This document shows, piece after piece, positions 1 to 8,679 of a stretch of DNA of 64,000 nt (position 1 is the first letter of the stretch; each line of letters begins with the position of its first letter). The DNA lies in NCBI GenBank assembly GCA_965220315.1, contig CBDCPP010000002.1:186001-250000 (forward strand), given 5' to 3'. This stretch comes from JAPOXK01 sp965220315 (lineage in GTDB: Bacteria > Chloroflexota > Dehalococcoidia > Bin125). The position numbers and the translations under genes are program-made. Under the pieces are notes generated by a model. It made no database searches and was not told where the DNA came from. It saw nothing but the letters and a program-made list of their open reading frames with translations.

Positions 1-1
1 T

Positions 2-586
2 ATGCTGGGCCAACGGCTGAGCGAATCGGAGCTGCTCTCCTTGGGGACGGAACTCGAGGGCCACGCCGACAACATCGCACCCGCGCTGTTCGGTGGGTTG
101 CAAGTGGTCGCGGTGGAGGGGAGCACCGTCGCGCGCGTGGCGCCGACGCTCAAGCCCGGCTTGCGCTGCGCAGGATTCATTCCAGAGCTATCGATGCCCA
201 CGCACGAGAGCCGGGAGCTGTTGCCGAAGCGGCTTTCGCGCAGCGATGCCGTGCATAACAGCAGTCGCGCGGCCCTGCTCGTGGCGGCGTTGACCAGTGG
301 CGCCTGGGATCAGTTACGGGTCGCGACGGACGATCGGCTGCACCAGCACGCTCGCAGCAAGCTGTTTCCACGGATGTTCGATCTCTTCGAAGCGGCGACC
401 GATGCCGGGGCGTTCGCAGCGTACCTATCCGGCGGTGGCTCGACCGTCATCGCGCTGACGGATGCGCGCCGCGCCGCGCGCGTGCAAGCAGCGCTGGAAA
501 GCGCTGCCGAGTCGTATGCGATCCCCGGACGCAGCTTCGTCGCGGAGCCGAACCGCCGGGGAGCGCGTGTGACGAACGGATCATGA
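2..586 (+). CDS. thrB: Homoserine kinase, C-terminal part (5' end outside window)
   Basis: This is the last 194 residues of a GHMP-family homoserine kinase, which phosphorylates L-homoserine in threonine synthesis in the cytosol. The visible part starts inside the protein: family members are about 300 residues, so roughly the N-terminal third, including the ATP-binding glycine-rich loop, lies upstream of the window. The segment EGHADNIAPALFGGLQ matches the conserved block of homoserine kinases, and SGGGSTVIAL near the C-terminus is the GHMP C-terminal glycine-rich motif. Its stop codon overlaps the start of the aspartokinase gene in an ATGA arrangement, so the two are probably co-translated; both act in the aspartate amino-acid family. 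Confidence 0.88.
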   Translation: MLGQRLSESELLSLGTELEGHADNIAPALFGGLQVVAVEGSTVARVAPTLKPGLRCAGFIPELSMPTHESRELLPKRLSRSDAVHNSSRAALLVAALTSGAWDQLRVATDDRLHQHARSKLFPRMFDLFEAATDAGAFAAYLSGGGSTVIALTDARRAARVQAALESAAESYAIPGRSFVAEPNRRGARVTNGS

Positions 587-1833
587 ACGCGGACGCGCGT
601 CTCTGCGTGCAGAAGTACGGCGGCACCAGTGTCGCCGATCCCGATCGGTTGCGGGCCGTGGGTGAACGCATTGTCCGCCGGCTGGAGAGCGTGGCGAGCG
701 CCGTGGTGGTGGTGTCGGCGATGGGCAAGACGACCGACGAGCTCATCAATCTGGCCCACCAAGTGACCGAGCGTCCCAGTAGCCGCGAGCTGGACATGCT
801 GCTCTCCACCGGCGAGATGGTGAGCAGTGCGCTGCTGGCGATGGTGCTCCGGGAGCTGGGGCACCCGGCGATCGGCCTCACCGGCGCGCAGGCGGGCGTC
901 CGAACGGACTCGACCTTCAACCGTGCCCGCATCACGGAGATCGACACCCGGCGGATCGAAGCCGAGCTGGCACACGACCAGGTGGTGATCATCGCGGGAT
1001 TCCAAGGCATTACCTCCGAGGCGGATGTCACGACCCTCGGCCGGGGCGGATCCGATACGACCGCGGTCGCGCTGGCGGCGGCGCTGGGCGCGAAGACGGC
1101 GGAGATCTATACGGACGTGGACGGCGTATACACCACGGATCCGCGCGTTGACCCCAAGGCGCGGAAGCTGCACGACATCGCGTATGAGGAGATGCTGGAG
1201 ATGGCGGCGCAGGGCGCACGGGTCTTGCATCCGCGCGCCGTGGAGCTGGGGCTTCTCTACGATATTCCGATTCTGGTGGCTTCCTCGTTCAGTGAAACGG
1301 TCCCCGGCACCATCATCAGAAGGCAGGTTGCGATGGAACCGACGAACAGGGTGCGCGGAATCGCGCTGGACCGCGACGTGGCGGCGGTAACCGTACGCGC
1401 GGTTCCGGACCGGCCCGGCATCGCCGCGCAGCTGTTCGGCCCGCTGGCGGACGCGGCGATCTCCGTCGACACGATCGTGCAAAACGCCAGCGTCGAGCGC
1501 CTCACCGACCTGACCTTCAGCGTCGCGCAGGACGACTGGCGCCGGGCGCAAGAGATCGTGGAGCCGGTGGCGCGCGCGATCGGGGCCGCCGAGGTGATCG
1601 CCGATCATCACATGGCGAAGGTGAGCATCGTCGGGACGGGGATGCAGACGGCGCCGGGCTACGCGGCGACGATGTTCCGCGCGCTCGCGGACGCTTCGAT
1701 CAACATCCAGCTGATTACGACCTCGGATATTCGCATCACAGCACTCGTGGCCGACGCCAGTGGAGAGACGGCGGTGCGGGTGCTGCACGCGGCATTTCAG
1801 CTCGACGAGCCGGTCGAGGCCTCCCGCGACTGA
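583..1833 (+). CDS. lysC: Aspartokinase
   Basis: This 416-residue aspartate kinase makes 4-phospho-L-aspartate, the entry to lysine, threonine and methionine synthesis. Residues about 6-240 form the amino-acid kinase domain: KYGGTSV at the N-terminus binds substrate, and GRGGSDTTAVALA followed by EIYTDVDGVYTTDPR is the nucleotide-binding block. Two ACT regulatory domains follow, from about residue 260 to the end, which suggests feedback control by lysine and/or threonine. The ATG overlaps the thrB stop by 4 bases. asd, dapA and dapB, which act next in the route to diaminopimelate, lie in this same window but 37 kb away, so the pathway is split between loci. Confidence 0.95.
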   Translation: MNADARLCVQKYGGTSVADPDRLRAVGERIVRRLESVASAVVVVSAMGKTTDELINLAHQVTERPSSRELDMLLSTGEMVSSALLAMVLRELGHPAIGLTGAQAGVRTDSTFNRARITEIDTRRIEAELAHDQVVIIAGFQGITSEADVTTLGRGGSDTTAVALAAALGAKTAEIYTDVDGVYTTDPRVDPKARKLHDIAYEEMLEMAAQGARVLHPRAVELGLLYDIPILVASSFSETVPGTIIRRQVAMEPTNRVRGIALDRDVAAVTVRAVPDRPGIAAQLFGPLADAAISVDTIVQNASVERLTDLTFSVAQDDWRRAQEIVEPVARAIGAAEVIADHHMAKVSIVGTGMQTAPGYAATMFRALADASINIQLITTSDIRITALVADASGETAVRVLHAAFQLDEPVEASRD

Positions 1834-1904
1834 CCTCGGCGCCACTAGAAGACGGAATAAGCGGCGGCGTTATACCGGCCCTTGGCTACACTCGCGGCGA
1901 ACCC

Positions 1905-4900
1905 ATGTTCACGCACTTGCACACGCACACGGAGTTCAGCCTGCTGGACGGCCTCTCCAAGATTCCCGCGCTCATGGAGCGCGCGAGGATTCTTGGCCAG
2001 GAGGCGATCGCGATCACCGACCACGGCAACCTCTACGGGGCCATTGATTTCTACAAAGCCGCCAAGGAGGCCGGGCTGCATCCCCTGCTCGGCATGGAGG
2101 CATACGTCGCCGGTGGGAGCCACCGCGATCGAGACGCAGCCTCTCGTCAGAGCACCACGCACTTGACGCTGCTGGCGCAGAACGACCGCGGCTGGCACAA
2201 CCTCGTGACGCTCTCCACCAAGGCGCATCTCGACGGCTTCTATTACAACGCTCGCGTCGACCGGGATCTGCTGGCGGAGCACGGCGAGGGCCTGATCGTG
2301 CTCTCGGGTTGCCCGTCGAGCGAGCTGCACCGCGCCTTGCAGGAAGGGCGGCGCGAAGATGCGCGCCGGATCGCGGGCTGGTACCGCGAGACCTTCGGGG
2401 ACCGCTACTACCTGGAAGTGCAGAACCACTACGACCCCCAGTTCGAGCCCGTGATCGGGAGCACCGTGGAGCTGGCGCGTGAGATGGCCCTGCCCCTCGT
2501 GGCGACGCACGACTCCCACTACTGCAACCCGTCCGACGCGCACGCGCACGAGGTGCTGCTCTGCATCGGCACGAACGCGACGATGGACCAAGCGAACCGC
2601 TTCAAGCTAGACGGCTCCGACTTCTACTTGACCAGCGAGGCCGAGATGCAGGAGCGCTTCCCGGAGCTGCCGGACGCGCTGGCGAACACGACCAAGATCG
2701 CCGACCGTTGCGATGTCTCGCTGGAGTTCGGCCGGCTGCAGCTGCCGGAGCCGTCCCTGCCGGCCGGTGCGACCGCGATGGAGCATCTCGCGGCGCTGGC
2801 CCGCACCGGGGTCGCCGAGCGGTACGGCGAGCTGGGGGACGAGGTCTCCGTCCGGCTCGACTACGAGCTGGACGTCGTCCGGGAGACGGGCTTCGCCGAG
2901 TATTTCTTGATCGTGCGCGAGATCGCGCAGTTCGCGCACGAGAAACGGATCGCGATGGGCGTGCGGGGCAGCGCCGCCGCCAGCATCGTCCTCTACGCCC
3001 TCGGAATCACCGACATCGATCCGCTCCAGTACGGGCTCGTGTTCGAGCGCTTCCTCAACCGCGAACGCCGCGAGATGCCCGATATCGACATGGACTTCGC
3101 CGACGACCGGCGCGACGAAGTGATCCGCTACGTCGCCGGCAAGTACGGACGCGATCGCGTCGCGCAGATCATCACCTTCGGGACGCTGGGCGCCAAAGCC
3201 GCCATTCGCGATACCGGGCGGGCGCTGGGCTTCGACTTCTCGGAAGCGGATCGGGTCGCGCGGCTGATCCCAAACCAGCTCAACATCACGCTGGATCAAG
3301 CGCTGGCGGGCAACGCCGAGCTGCGCGAGCGCTACGATACCGATCCGGACATCCGCCGCCTCTACGACACCGCGCGCAGCCTTGAGGGCGTGGCGCGCCA
3401 CGCGGGCACGCACGCCGCCGGCGTGGTGATCGCGCGGGAGCCGCTGGTGGAGAACATGCCCCTGCAGCGGCCGGTGCGCGGCGAGGACGACGCGATTCCG
3501 ATGACGCAGTGGGCGATGAACCAGTGCGCCGCGGTCGGGTTTCTCAAGATGGACCTGCTGGGCCTCAGCAACCTCACGATCCTGGAGACGTGCGCAGATC
3601 TGGTGCGCGATCTGACCGGCGAGGAGGTCGACTACCAGCAGCTCGCGGATGAAGACCCCGAGACCTTCGCCCAGCTGTCCCGCGGGGAGACCTTCGGCGT
3701 CTTTCAGCTGGAGTCCTCCGGAATGCGCCGCTACGTGCAGGAGCTGCAGCCGGCGCGGATCGCGGATCTGGCGGCCATGGTCGCGCTCTACCGCCCCGGC
3801 CCGATGGAGCACATCCCCCGCTACATCGGGAGCCGGCACGGGCGCGAGCCGATCTCCTACCCGCACGCCGACCTGGCGGAGATCTTGGACGAAACGCACG
3901 GCGTGATCGTCTACCAGGACCAAGTACTCCACATCGCGCGCAAGTTCGCGGGCTACTCCCTGGGGCAGGCGGACATCATGCGCAAGGCCATGGGCAAGAA
4001 GATCCCCGAGGTGATGCAGGCCGAGCGCGGGCGCTTCACGCAGGGCGCCCGCGAGCTGGGCTACAGCGCCGCGGACGCCACCACGGTGTTCGAGCTGATC
4101 GAGCCGTTCGCCGGATACGCCTTCAACAAGGCCCACGCCGTGTGCTACGGCACGATCGCCTATCAGACGGCCTACCTGAAGGCGCACTACCCCGCGCCCT
4201 ACATGACCGCGATCCTACGCCGCGCGACCGGCGACTCGGACCGGGTGGGGCTGGCGATCGCGGAGTGCGCGCGGCTGGGGCTCAAGGTCCTGCCCCCCGA
4301 CATCAACAGGTCGCAGGCGCAGTTCAGCGTGGAGCGGGGCGAGGACGGAGGGCTTGCCATTCGCTTCGGGCTGGCCAATATCAAGAACGTGGGGCAGGGC
4401 GCGATGGAGCTGGTGGTGGCCGAGCGCGATAAGGGCGGCCCCTTCGCCTCGCTGGAGGACTTCTGCCGCCGCGCCGACCCGCGCGCCCTCAGCAAGCGCG
4501 CCCTGGAGAGCCTGATCAAGGCCGGCGCCATCGATACGCTCACGAGCCGCGGGGTCGCGCTCGCCGGGATCGACCGCATCGTGCGCCGGGCGCAGCGGGA
4601 GCAGGAGCTGCGCGCCAGCGGCCAGACGACGATGTTCGACCTCTTCGGCGAGGAGGTGGAGACGCCGCGGCCCGCGCTCGATCTGGAAGAGGCGAGCACG
4701 ACCAGCGCCGAGGAGCTGCACTGGGAGAAGGAGCTGCTCGGCGCCTACCTCTCCGCCCACCCCTTCCAGCGCGCCGCCGCCGCCCTCGCCTCCGAGGTCA
4801 CTACCCAGGTCGCCGAGGTGAGCGACGAGCTCGACGGGCAGGAGATCGTCCTCGCCGGCATGGTCGACGGCCTGCGGCCGCTCACGACGAAGAAGGGCGA

Positions 4901-5627
4901 TCCCTTCGCCGCCGTACTGGTGGAAGACCTCTCGGGCGCCCTTGAGGTGACGGTCTGGCCGGACCGCTACGCGGAAACGCGCGCTATCTGGAGCACGGGC
5001 GCGATCGTCCTCGTCCGCGCCAAGGTGCGGGCGGGCGGCAATCGGCTCACGGTCGCGGTGGAAGAGGTGACGCCGTACGTCGAGGCGCCCACCAGCGGGG
5101 GCGCGCGGCCAGGCGCCGCGGCGCCCGCGACGGTGCCGCCGCGGAACGGAAATGCGCAGGTGTCCCCGCCTGCCACGGAGGCCACGGAGAGCGCGAACGG
5201 AGCGGAGGCCGCGGCGGTCGAGCCGGGCGCCACGCCCGCCCCGGAAGCGGCTTCTCCGCAAACGCCTTCCTCAGAAGCCGCCGCGCCGCCCGAGCAGTTA
5301 CCCGTGGAGGTGGCGCCGGCCGTCTTCGTGCCGGCGGCGCCGCCCGCGCGGCCCGGCGAAGCCGCGCCCACGCTGCACATCCGCCTGCAGGAGACGGACG
5401 ACCCCGACGCCGATCAGCAGCGGCTGCACGAAACCATGCGCCTGGTGCGGGAATCGCCGGGGACGGTCGAGACCTTGCTCACCGTCGACGGCATCGGCGA
5501 GCACGTCACGCTGGCCTTGCCCAAGTGCAACGCCTCCCACGCACTGATCGCGCAGCTGGGCCAGACGCTCGGCCCCTGCGGCTCGGCCGCGATCGAGGCG
5601 TTGCCCGCCGCCGCGCCGGTGGCCTGA
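1905..5627 (+). CDS. dnaE: DNA polymerase III alpha subunit
   Basis: This 1240-residue replicative polymerase is of the DnaE type. It begins with a PHP domain (MFTHLHTHTEFSLLDG, then ITDHGNLYG), continues with the C-family polymerase palm carrying the catalytic acidic motif PDIDMDF near residue 395, then the finger region, a helix-hairpin-helix segment and an OB fold near residues 980-1065 (IVLAGMVDGLRPLTTKKGD). A proline/alanine-rich linker of about 90 residues separates the OB fold from the C-terminal tail. The ATG follows a 71-base gap after lysC. A TACACT hexamer 12 bases before the ATG could be a -10 element, although I see no convincing -35. Confidence 0.96.
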   Translation: MFTHLHTHTEFSLLDGLSKIPALMERARILGQEAIAITDHGNLYGAIDFYKAAKEAGLHPLLGMEAYVAGGSHRDRDAASRQSTTHLTLLAQNDRGWHNLVTLSTKAHLDGFYYNARVDRDLLAEHGEGLIVLSGCPSSELHRALQEGRREDARRIAGWYRETFGDRYYLEVQNHYDPQFEPVIGSTVELAREMALPLVATHDSHYCNPSDAHAHEVLLCIGTNATMDQANRFKLDGSDFYLTSEAEMQERFPELPDALANTTKIADRCDVSLEFGRLQLPEPSLPAGATAMEHLAALARTGVAERYGELGDEVSVRLDYELDVVRETGFAEYFLIVREIAQFAHEKRIAMGVRGSAAASIVLYALGITDIDPLQYGLVFERFLNRERREMPDIDMDFADDRRDEVIRYVAGKYGRDRVAQIITFGTLGAKAAIRDTGRALGFDFSEADRVARLIPNQLNITLDQALAGNAELRERYDTDPDIRRLYDTARSLEGVARHAGTHAAGVVIAREPLVENMPLQRPVRGEDDAIPMTQWAMNQCAAVGFLKMDLLGLSNLTILETCADLVRDLTGEEVDYQQLADEDPETFAQLSRGETFGVFQLESSGMRRYVQELQPARIADLAAMVALYRPGPMEHIPRYIGSRHGREPISYPHADLAEILDETHGVIVYQDQVLHIARKFAGYSLGQADIMRKAMGKKIPEVMQAERGRFTQGARELGYSAADATTVFELIEPFAGYAFNKAHAVCYGTIAYQTAYLKAHYPAPYMTAILRRATGDSDRVGLAIAECARLGLKVLPPDINRSQAQFSVERGEDGGLAIRFGLANIKNVGQGAMELVVAERDKGGPFASLEDFCRRADPRALSKRALESLIKAGAIDTLTSRGVALAGIDRIVRRAQREQELRASGQTTMFDLFGEEVETPRPALDLEEASTTSAEELHWEKELLGAYLSAHPFQRAAAALASEVTTQVAEVSDELDGQEIVLAGMVDGLRPLTTKKGDPFAAVLVEDLSGALEVTVWPDRYAETRAIWSTGAIVLVRAKVRAGGNRLTVAVEEVTPYVEAPTSGGARPGAAAPATVPPRNGNAQVSPPATEATESANGAEAAAVEPGATPAPEAASPQTPSSEAAAPPEQLPVEVAPAVFVPAAPPARPGEAAPTLHIRLQETDDPDADQQRLHETMRLVRESPGTVETLLTVDGIGEHVTLALPKCNASHALIAQLGQTLGPCGSAAIEALPAAAPVA

Positions 5628-5656
5628 AGGAGCCACGCTACGACCGTGCTCACTAG

Positions 5657-5836
5657 CGCAATATCCCTGCCGCCGTCTGGCACTACAAGCTCGGCGGCTA
5701 CCAGGTGCTGAAGCAGTGGCTCTCCTACCGCGAGAAGAAGGTCCTGGGCCGGGCGCTGTCGCCGACCGAGGTCCAGCACTCCAGTGACACCGCCCGCCGC
5801 ATCGCCGCGATCTTGCAGCTAGTGAGTAGCAGGTGA
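5657..5836 (+). pseudogene. C-terminal remnant of a type ISP-like restriction-modification methylase
   Basis: An open frame of 59 codons follows an in-frame TAG at 5654-5656 and has no start codon of its own at its 5' end. It reads NIPAAVWHYKLGGYQVLKQW and then a segment with LSYREKKVLGRALSP and DTARRIAAIL, ending at TGA 5834-5836. From memory this is the conserved C-terminal end of type ISP / Eco57I-like N6-adenine DNA methylases, where the block (I/V)GGYQVLKxWLSYRE is characteristic. The catalytic domain is absent; the dnaE stop lies just 30 bases upstream. I read it as the stump left when an accessory gene was replaced or deleted, marking the boundary of the accessory insert that follows. 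Confidence 0.72.
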
Positions 5837-5891
5837 GCAGACGATCACTAACTCAGCAGCAGCATAACTGGGCCCGTTCGCCGAACGAGAT

Positions 5892-7043
5892 TCACGCCGA
5901 AAGACGGTTGAGCGGCATTGCTCCTTCGAAGCATTCGATGAGCCAGTGTCCGTTGGGATCTCTTGCATCTCCACGTACGCGAATGTGTCCCATCTTCGGC
6001 TGCACGTCGCGAACGTAGCGAGTGGCCTCCCGGAGAGCTTTACCCACGAGACCGCTCTCTCTGGTCTTGCGAGTTCTTGACTCCGAAGTGATATAGGCAG
6101 TCCCGGCCATCGAAAGGATTCGTTCGACATCCGCACTCTTAGGAAGCGAGATGTTCCCTCGATTAAACGGCGTCAGAACAGCGGTAGGATTCGGGATCAA
6201 AAGATCTGACCAGATCGCGGGGTGATCCCCGTTTTTTGACCCATGGTGTGAGACCTTGAATAGTGACGCTTGCTCCTGGGGGCGAACTGTAGACGCAATG
6301 ATGGCGGACCAGCCGGAGTCGGCGTGTCCCTCTTCCTCCAAGTCCGCACCTAGCAGGGCGACACGGTGCCCTAGCTGTAGCCAAAGCGCGACAGCAGCAC
6401 GGTTCGGTTGGTGGGCACGGACACGTTTCAATGACTGGCCTTCAGGAAGCAACTTACCCCATCGTTCGAATGCCTCGGTGAGCGACGAATCTGACGGTGA
6501 GAGACTCCATACCGATGCCTCGCTGGCAATATCAGACGCTTTGCGGAAGACTAGGCGCCGATCAGCGGCTGCCCAAGTCGGCTTCCTATCGGTATCCTCT
6601 AGCACCTTGAACACGTCTGCGAACTCCCTAACGCCAGAACTAGCCATCATTCCCTGATCAGCGTAGTAATGGATGAGTGTCACGAACTCCGAAGGACTCA
6701 AAGCCTCCGAACAGACAAAGGCTGCTTTCGGCGCGGCTGAAAGTGCCTGCGACAGTCCCCTAACGTGGTCGTCATGCCAGTGCGACGCAACGATGGTCCT
6801 CAGGTTTGGATCTGGGCTCACACCGATTTCTTGGAGGTAACGAAGTGGCGCCACACTTCCATCTGGTGTGACGCAAGAGTCGATCAGTAACCACTCGTTA
6901 GACCCGAGATGAGCTAGGACGCTCTCCCCGTATCCGGGACCGAAGAGCGAAATCTCCAACTGGTTTGATGCTGGTGGTGTAGCCAGCGGACTAGCGGTGC
7001 CATCGGAGTCGCTCAACAGTCTCTTGAGCCTTTCCACGCGCAC
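5892..7043 (-). CDS. Metallo-beta-lactamase-fold hydrolase, third gene of an uncharacterised operon
   Basis: This 383-residue protein has a complete MBL zinc site: ASHWHDDHVRGL (HxHxDH) near residue 90, LGADLEEEGH around residue 230 supplying the bridging Asp, and KVSHHGSKNGD supplying a further His. The overall pattern resembles the soluble MBL domain of ComEC-type proteins, but there are no membrane segments. Substrate unknown; nuclease or phosphodiesterase activity would be usual for the fold. It is the last gene of a minus-strand trio. Its ATG lies 53 bases inside the preceding gene, though an in-frame GTG two codons on is an alternative. The region is clearly less GC-rich than its neighbours, suggesting horizontal origin. 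Confidence 0.8.
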   Translation of the reverse strand: MRVERLKRLLSDSDGTASPLATPPASNQLEISLFGPGYGESVLAHLGSNEWLLIDSCVTPDGSVAPLRYLQEIGVSPDPNLRTIVASHWHDDHVRGLSQALSAAPKAAFVCSEALSPSEFVTLIHYYADQGMMASSGVREFADVFKVLEDTDRKPTWAAADRRLVFRKASDIASEASVWSLSPSDSSLTEAFERWGKLLPEGQSLKRVRAHQPNRAAVALWLQLGHRVALLGADLEEEGHADSGWSAIIASTVRPQEQASLFKVSHHGSKNGDHPAIWSDLLIPNPTAVLTPFNRGNISLPKSADVERILSMAGTAYITSESRTRKTRESGLVGKALREATRYVRDVQPKMGHIRVRGDARDPNGHWLIECFEGAMPLNRLSA

Positions 7044-7632
7044 GTCTCACGTCGATGTCGATTTGGGTCGGCAAGCGCCGGAACCTGATCTCCGATACCC
7101 GATAGCGCTGCCCGTTGGGTTCGTCGCGGTAGCCAAGCATCCAGTAGAAGACAGCTCCCGATTCCAGCAAGGGCTGATCGTCATCGGTGACTTCAGACCG
7201 GTAGATCTCTGCCTCTTGGTCCTGCTTCTCCTGGTCATTCAGATCGAGGAGGCGTGCAGTGAAGGAATCTTCGCGGACTTCTTCGACGTAGCCTTCCCAA
7301 TTGCGTAGGAGCGTGTATCGCGACGGAGGCGAGGCCCGATTGCGTAGGAGCGTGTATCGCGACGGAGGCGGGGCCCATTCTTTCAAAGCCTTCGTCGAAT
7401 CAACGATGAACGTGTCACTCAGCATCCCCAAGCCGGTTGACGCCGAAGTCTCGACGCCGCGTCGCTGTCCAACGAACACTGGGTTCTCGCGTACAGAAAG
7501 GAGCGCAGGCGGCGAAGCTAGAAACGGTTGCTCGACTCCATCCTCATAGCGCGCGGTTTCGAGCACGGGCTCTAGCATCGAAAAAGATCCTTCGGAGAGG
7601 AACACCCGCTGTGGCGGCGCTATTTCAGACAT
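6991..7632 (-). CDS. Uncharacterised protein, middle gene of the MBL operon
   Basis: I cannot assign a function to this 213-residue protein. It is soluble, has no signal peptide or membrane segment, and ends in a basic stretch (IDVRRARGKAQETVERLRWHR). The most family-like part is GAVFYWMLGYRDEPNGQRY followed by RVSEIRFRRLPT near residues 160-190; I have an unverified impression of similar blocks in other uncharacterised bacterial proteins. A 13-residue segment around residues 90-112 occurs twice in tandem (SRYTLLRNRASPP then SRYTLLRN) because of an in-frame 39-base duplication. It overlaps the upstream gene by 13 bases and the downstream MBL gene by up to 53, so the three are almost certainly one translational unit. 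Confidence 0.65.
   Translation of the reverse strand: MSEIAPPQRVFLSEGSFSMLEPVLETARYEDGVEQPFLASPPALLSVRENPVFVGQRRGVETSASTGLGMLSDTFIVDSTKALKEWAPPPSRYTLLRNRASPPSRYTLLRNWEGYVEEVREDSFTARLLDLNDQEKQDQEAEIYRSEVTDDDQPLLESGAVFYWMLGYRDEPNGQRYRVSEIRFRRLPTQIDIDVRRARGKAQETVERLRWHR
7301..7376. repeat. 39-base in-frame tandem duplication
   Basis: Two copies with a period of 39 bases: 7301-7337 and 7340-7376 match at 36 of 37 positions (the single difference is A at 7332 against G at 7371). Because 39 is a multiple of three, the reading frame of the overlapping minus-strand gene is kept and 13 residues are duplicated. The near identity points to a recent slippage or duplication event. Confidence 0.9.
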
Positions 7633-8306
7633 GCTACTTCCATAATGCTAGTTGCCATCTGTTCAGAACAGGCAAACGAGCTGAGAAGGTTCGCTTGAAT
7701 CAAATCAACCGCATCCCCGGCTCCAGTGACTGACTCCTCGTCGCCAAGCTGGAAGTGGTCGTTAATGCCGAAGAAGGTGCCATCGTCCTCTCGATTTGAG
7801 CGCTCGATCTTAACATGACGGTATCCTTGAATTCCTTCTTCCCGCTCCCACCGAAATTCAATAGCCGCCATCTCCGGCACCTCATCGCCCGCGGACCATT
7901 CGAGTGACGGCGAGAGTGAACGCTGCACGGAGTTCCAAGAGAATCTTGCATCCTTGGGAAAATGCAGGTGTCGGTTTATTCCCACCGCCCTGATCGGAGT
8001 GTGTCGCAAGAGAGAAAATGTCCCGATAACCAGATCTCGAAGCGCACTGTGGTGCTGCGGTTGGGAGGTCAATATCTCAAAGCGGTCAATCAAGACATTA
8101 AGCACGAAAGGACCACTCTCGAATGCAGTCGCTCCGGGATGCACAAATTTAATATCGGCACCCTCAGCCTCTGACTTCGGAAGCAACTCTTCGGTAGCAA
8201 ACCACATTGGCTGGAAGATCACAGGGTTAAACGACCCCACCAGCACAACTGAGGCATTTTGTTTGCCAATACGAGGTGATCCGATTGCGTCTGCTGGGAT
8301 ATCCAT
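7620..8306 (-). CDS. Uncharacterised protein, first gene of the MBL operon
   Basis: This 228-residue protein opens the trio. It is soluble. Recognisable blocks are SVVLVGSFNPVIFQPMWF at the N-terminus, LRDLVIGTFSLLRHTPIRAV followed by GINRHLHF in the middle, and FGINDHFQLGD near the C-terminus. I recall this combination from a widespread family of unknown function but cannot name it or check it. The ATG sits inside a perfect 14-base palindrome (8305-8318), and only a weak ribosome site (AGGA, 12 bases away) precedes it. It overlaps the next gene by 13 bases. What could be done by such a protein with an MBL enzyme is unknown; defence, stress and toxin-antitoxin roles are all possible. Confidence 0.65.
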   Translation of the reverse strand: MDIPADAIGSPRIGKQNASVVLVGSFNPVIFQPMWFATEELLPKSEAEGADIKFVHPGATAFESGPFVLNVLIDRFEILTSQPQHHSALRDLVIGTFSLLRHTPIRAVGINRHLHFPKDARFSWNSVQRSLSPSLEWSAGDEVPEMAAIEFRWEREEGIQGYRHVKIERSNREDDGTFFGINDHFQLGDEESVTGAGDAVDLIQANLLSSFACSEQMATSIMEVACLK

Positions 8307-8318
8307 GCCCTAGGGCAT
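8305..8318. promoter_or_regulatory. Perfect palindrome over a start codon (candidate operator)
   Basis: ATGCCCTAGGGCAT is self-complementary over all 14 bases and includes the first two bases of the ATG (8306-8304) of the first gene of the three-gene operon. A protein bound here would block both transcription and initiation. No regulator is identified; self-regulation by one of the operon products is one option. Confidence 0.4.
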
Positions 8319-8523
8319 TCCTGTCACAGATGGCGACTGACCGTTAGCCGGTCCTAGGCGTGGTGCCCAGGCGACTCAGATGCTATACGAGTCATCGCGA
8401 AAGTGGGAGCACTGGATCCCTGCGAATCAACAAGCCCTAGCCCGCCCCGCGCGCCTTGAAGAAGCGCAGCACGGTTGCATCAGCGAAGTGCATGGCCGCG
8501 CCGAGGAGGCAGCAAGCCGAGCC

Positions 8524-8679
8524 TCAGCTTGAATGCTCCCCGCCATCCTTGGCGCCACCCGGCGGGCCGGACTTGGCCGCCCTTTGCGCCAGCCGCGTGA
8601 TCAGGGCCAGTCCGGCGCTCCCCAGCACGGTCAGGGAGATGATCAGGCCGATCGCCCCCGCGATAAACACCTTCTTCAT
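8524..8679 (-). CDS. Small single-pass membrane protein
   Basis: This is a 51-residue protein starting MKKVFIAGAIGLIISLTVLG, with one hydrophobic helix at about residues 4-29 and a hydrophilic glycine/lysine-rich tail. The start at 8679 is chosen because GGAAGG lies six bases before it and because the longer in-frame version would add an arginine-rich, non-membrane-like extension. It is 118 bases downstream of, and on the same strand as, the transglutaminase gene and may be its last operon partner. Function unknown. The 200 bases between this gene and the MBL operon hold nothing I can name. Confidence 0.55.
   Translation of the reverse strand: MKKVFIAGAIGLIISLTVLGSAGLALITRLAQRAAKSGPPGGAKDGGEHSS

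Noticed and set aside
310..1845. Long minus-strand open frame of 511 codons over thrB and lysC
   Set aside because: Arginine/histidine-rich antisense shadow of the two genes, with no motif; the same applies to the many long frames opposite dnaE, dnaK, the transglutaminase and pnp.
8437..8523. Minus-strand frame ending MHFADATVLRFFKARGAG before a TAG
   Set aside because: It looks like the end of a real protein, but I cannot name a family, and only about 28 codons are open before it meets the stop of the small membrane protein region.
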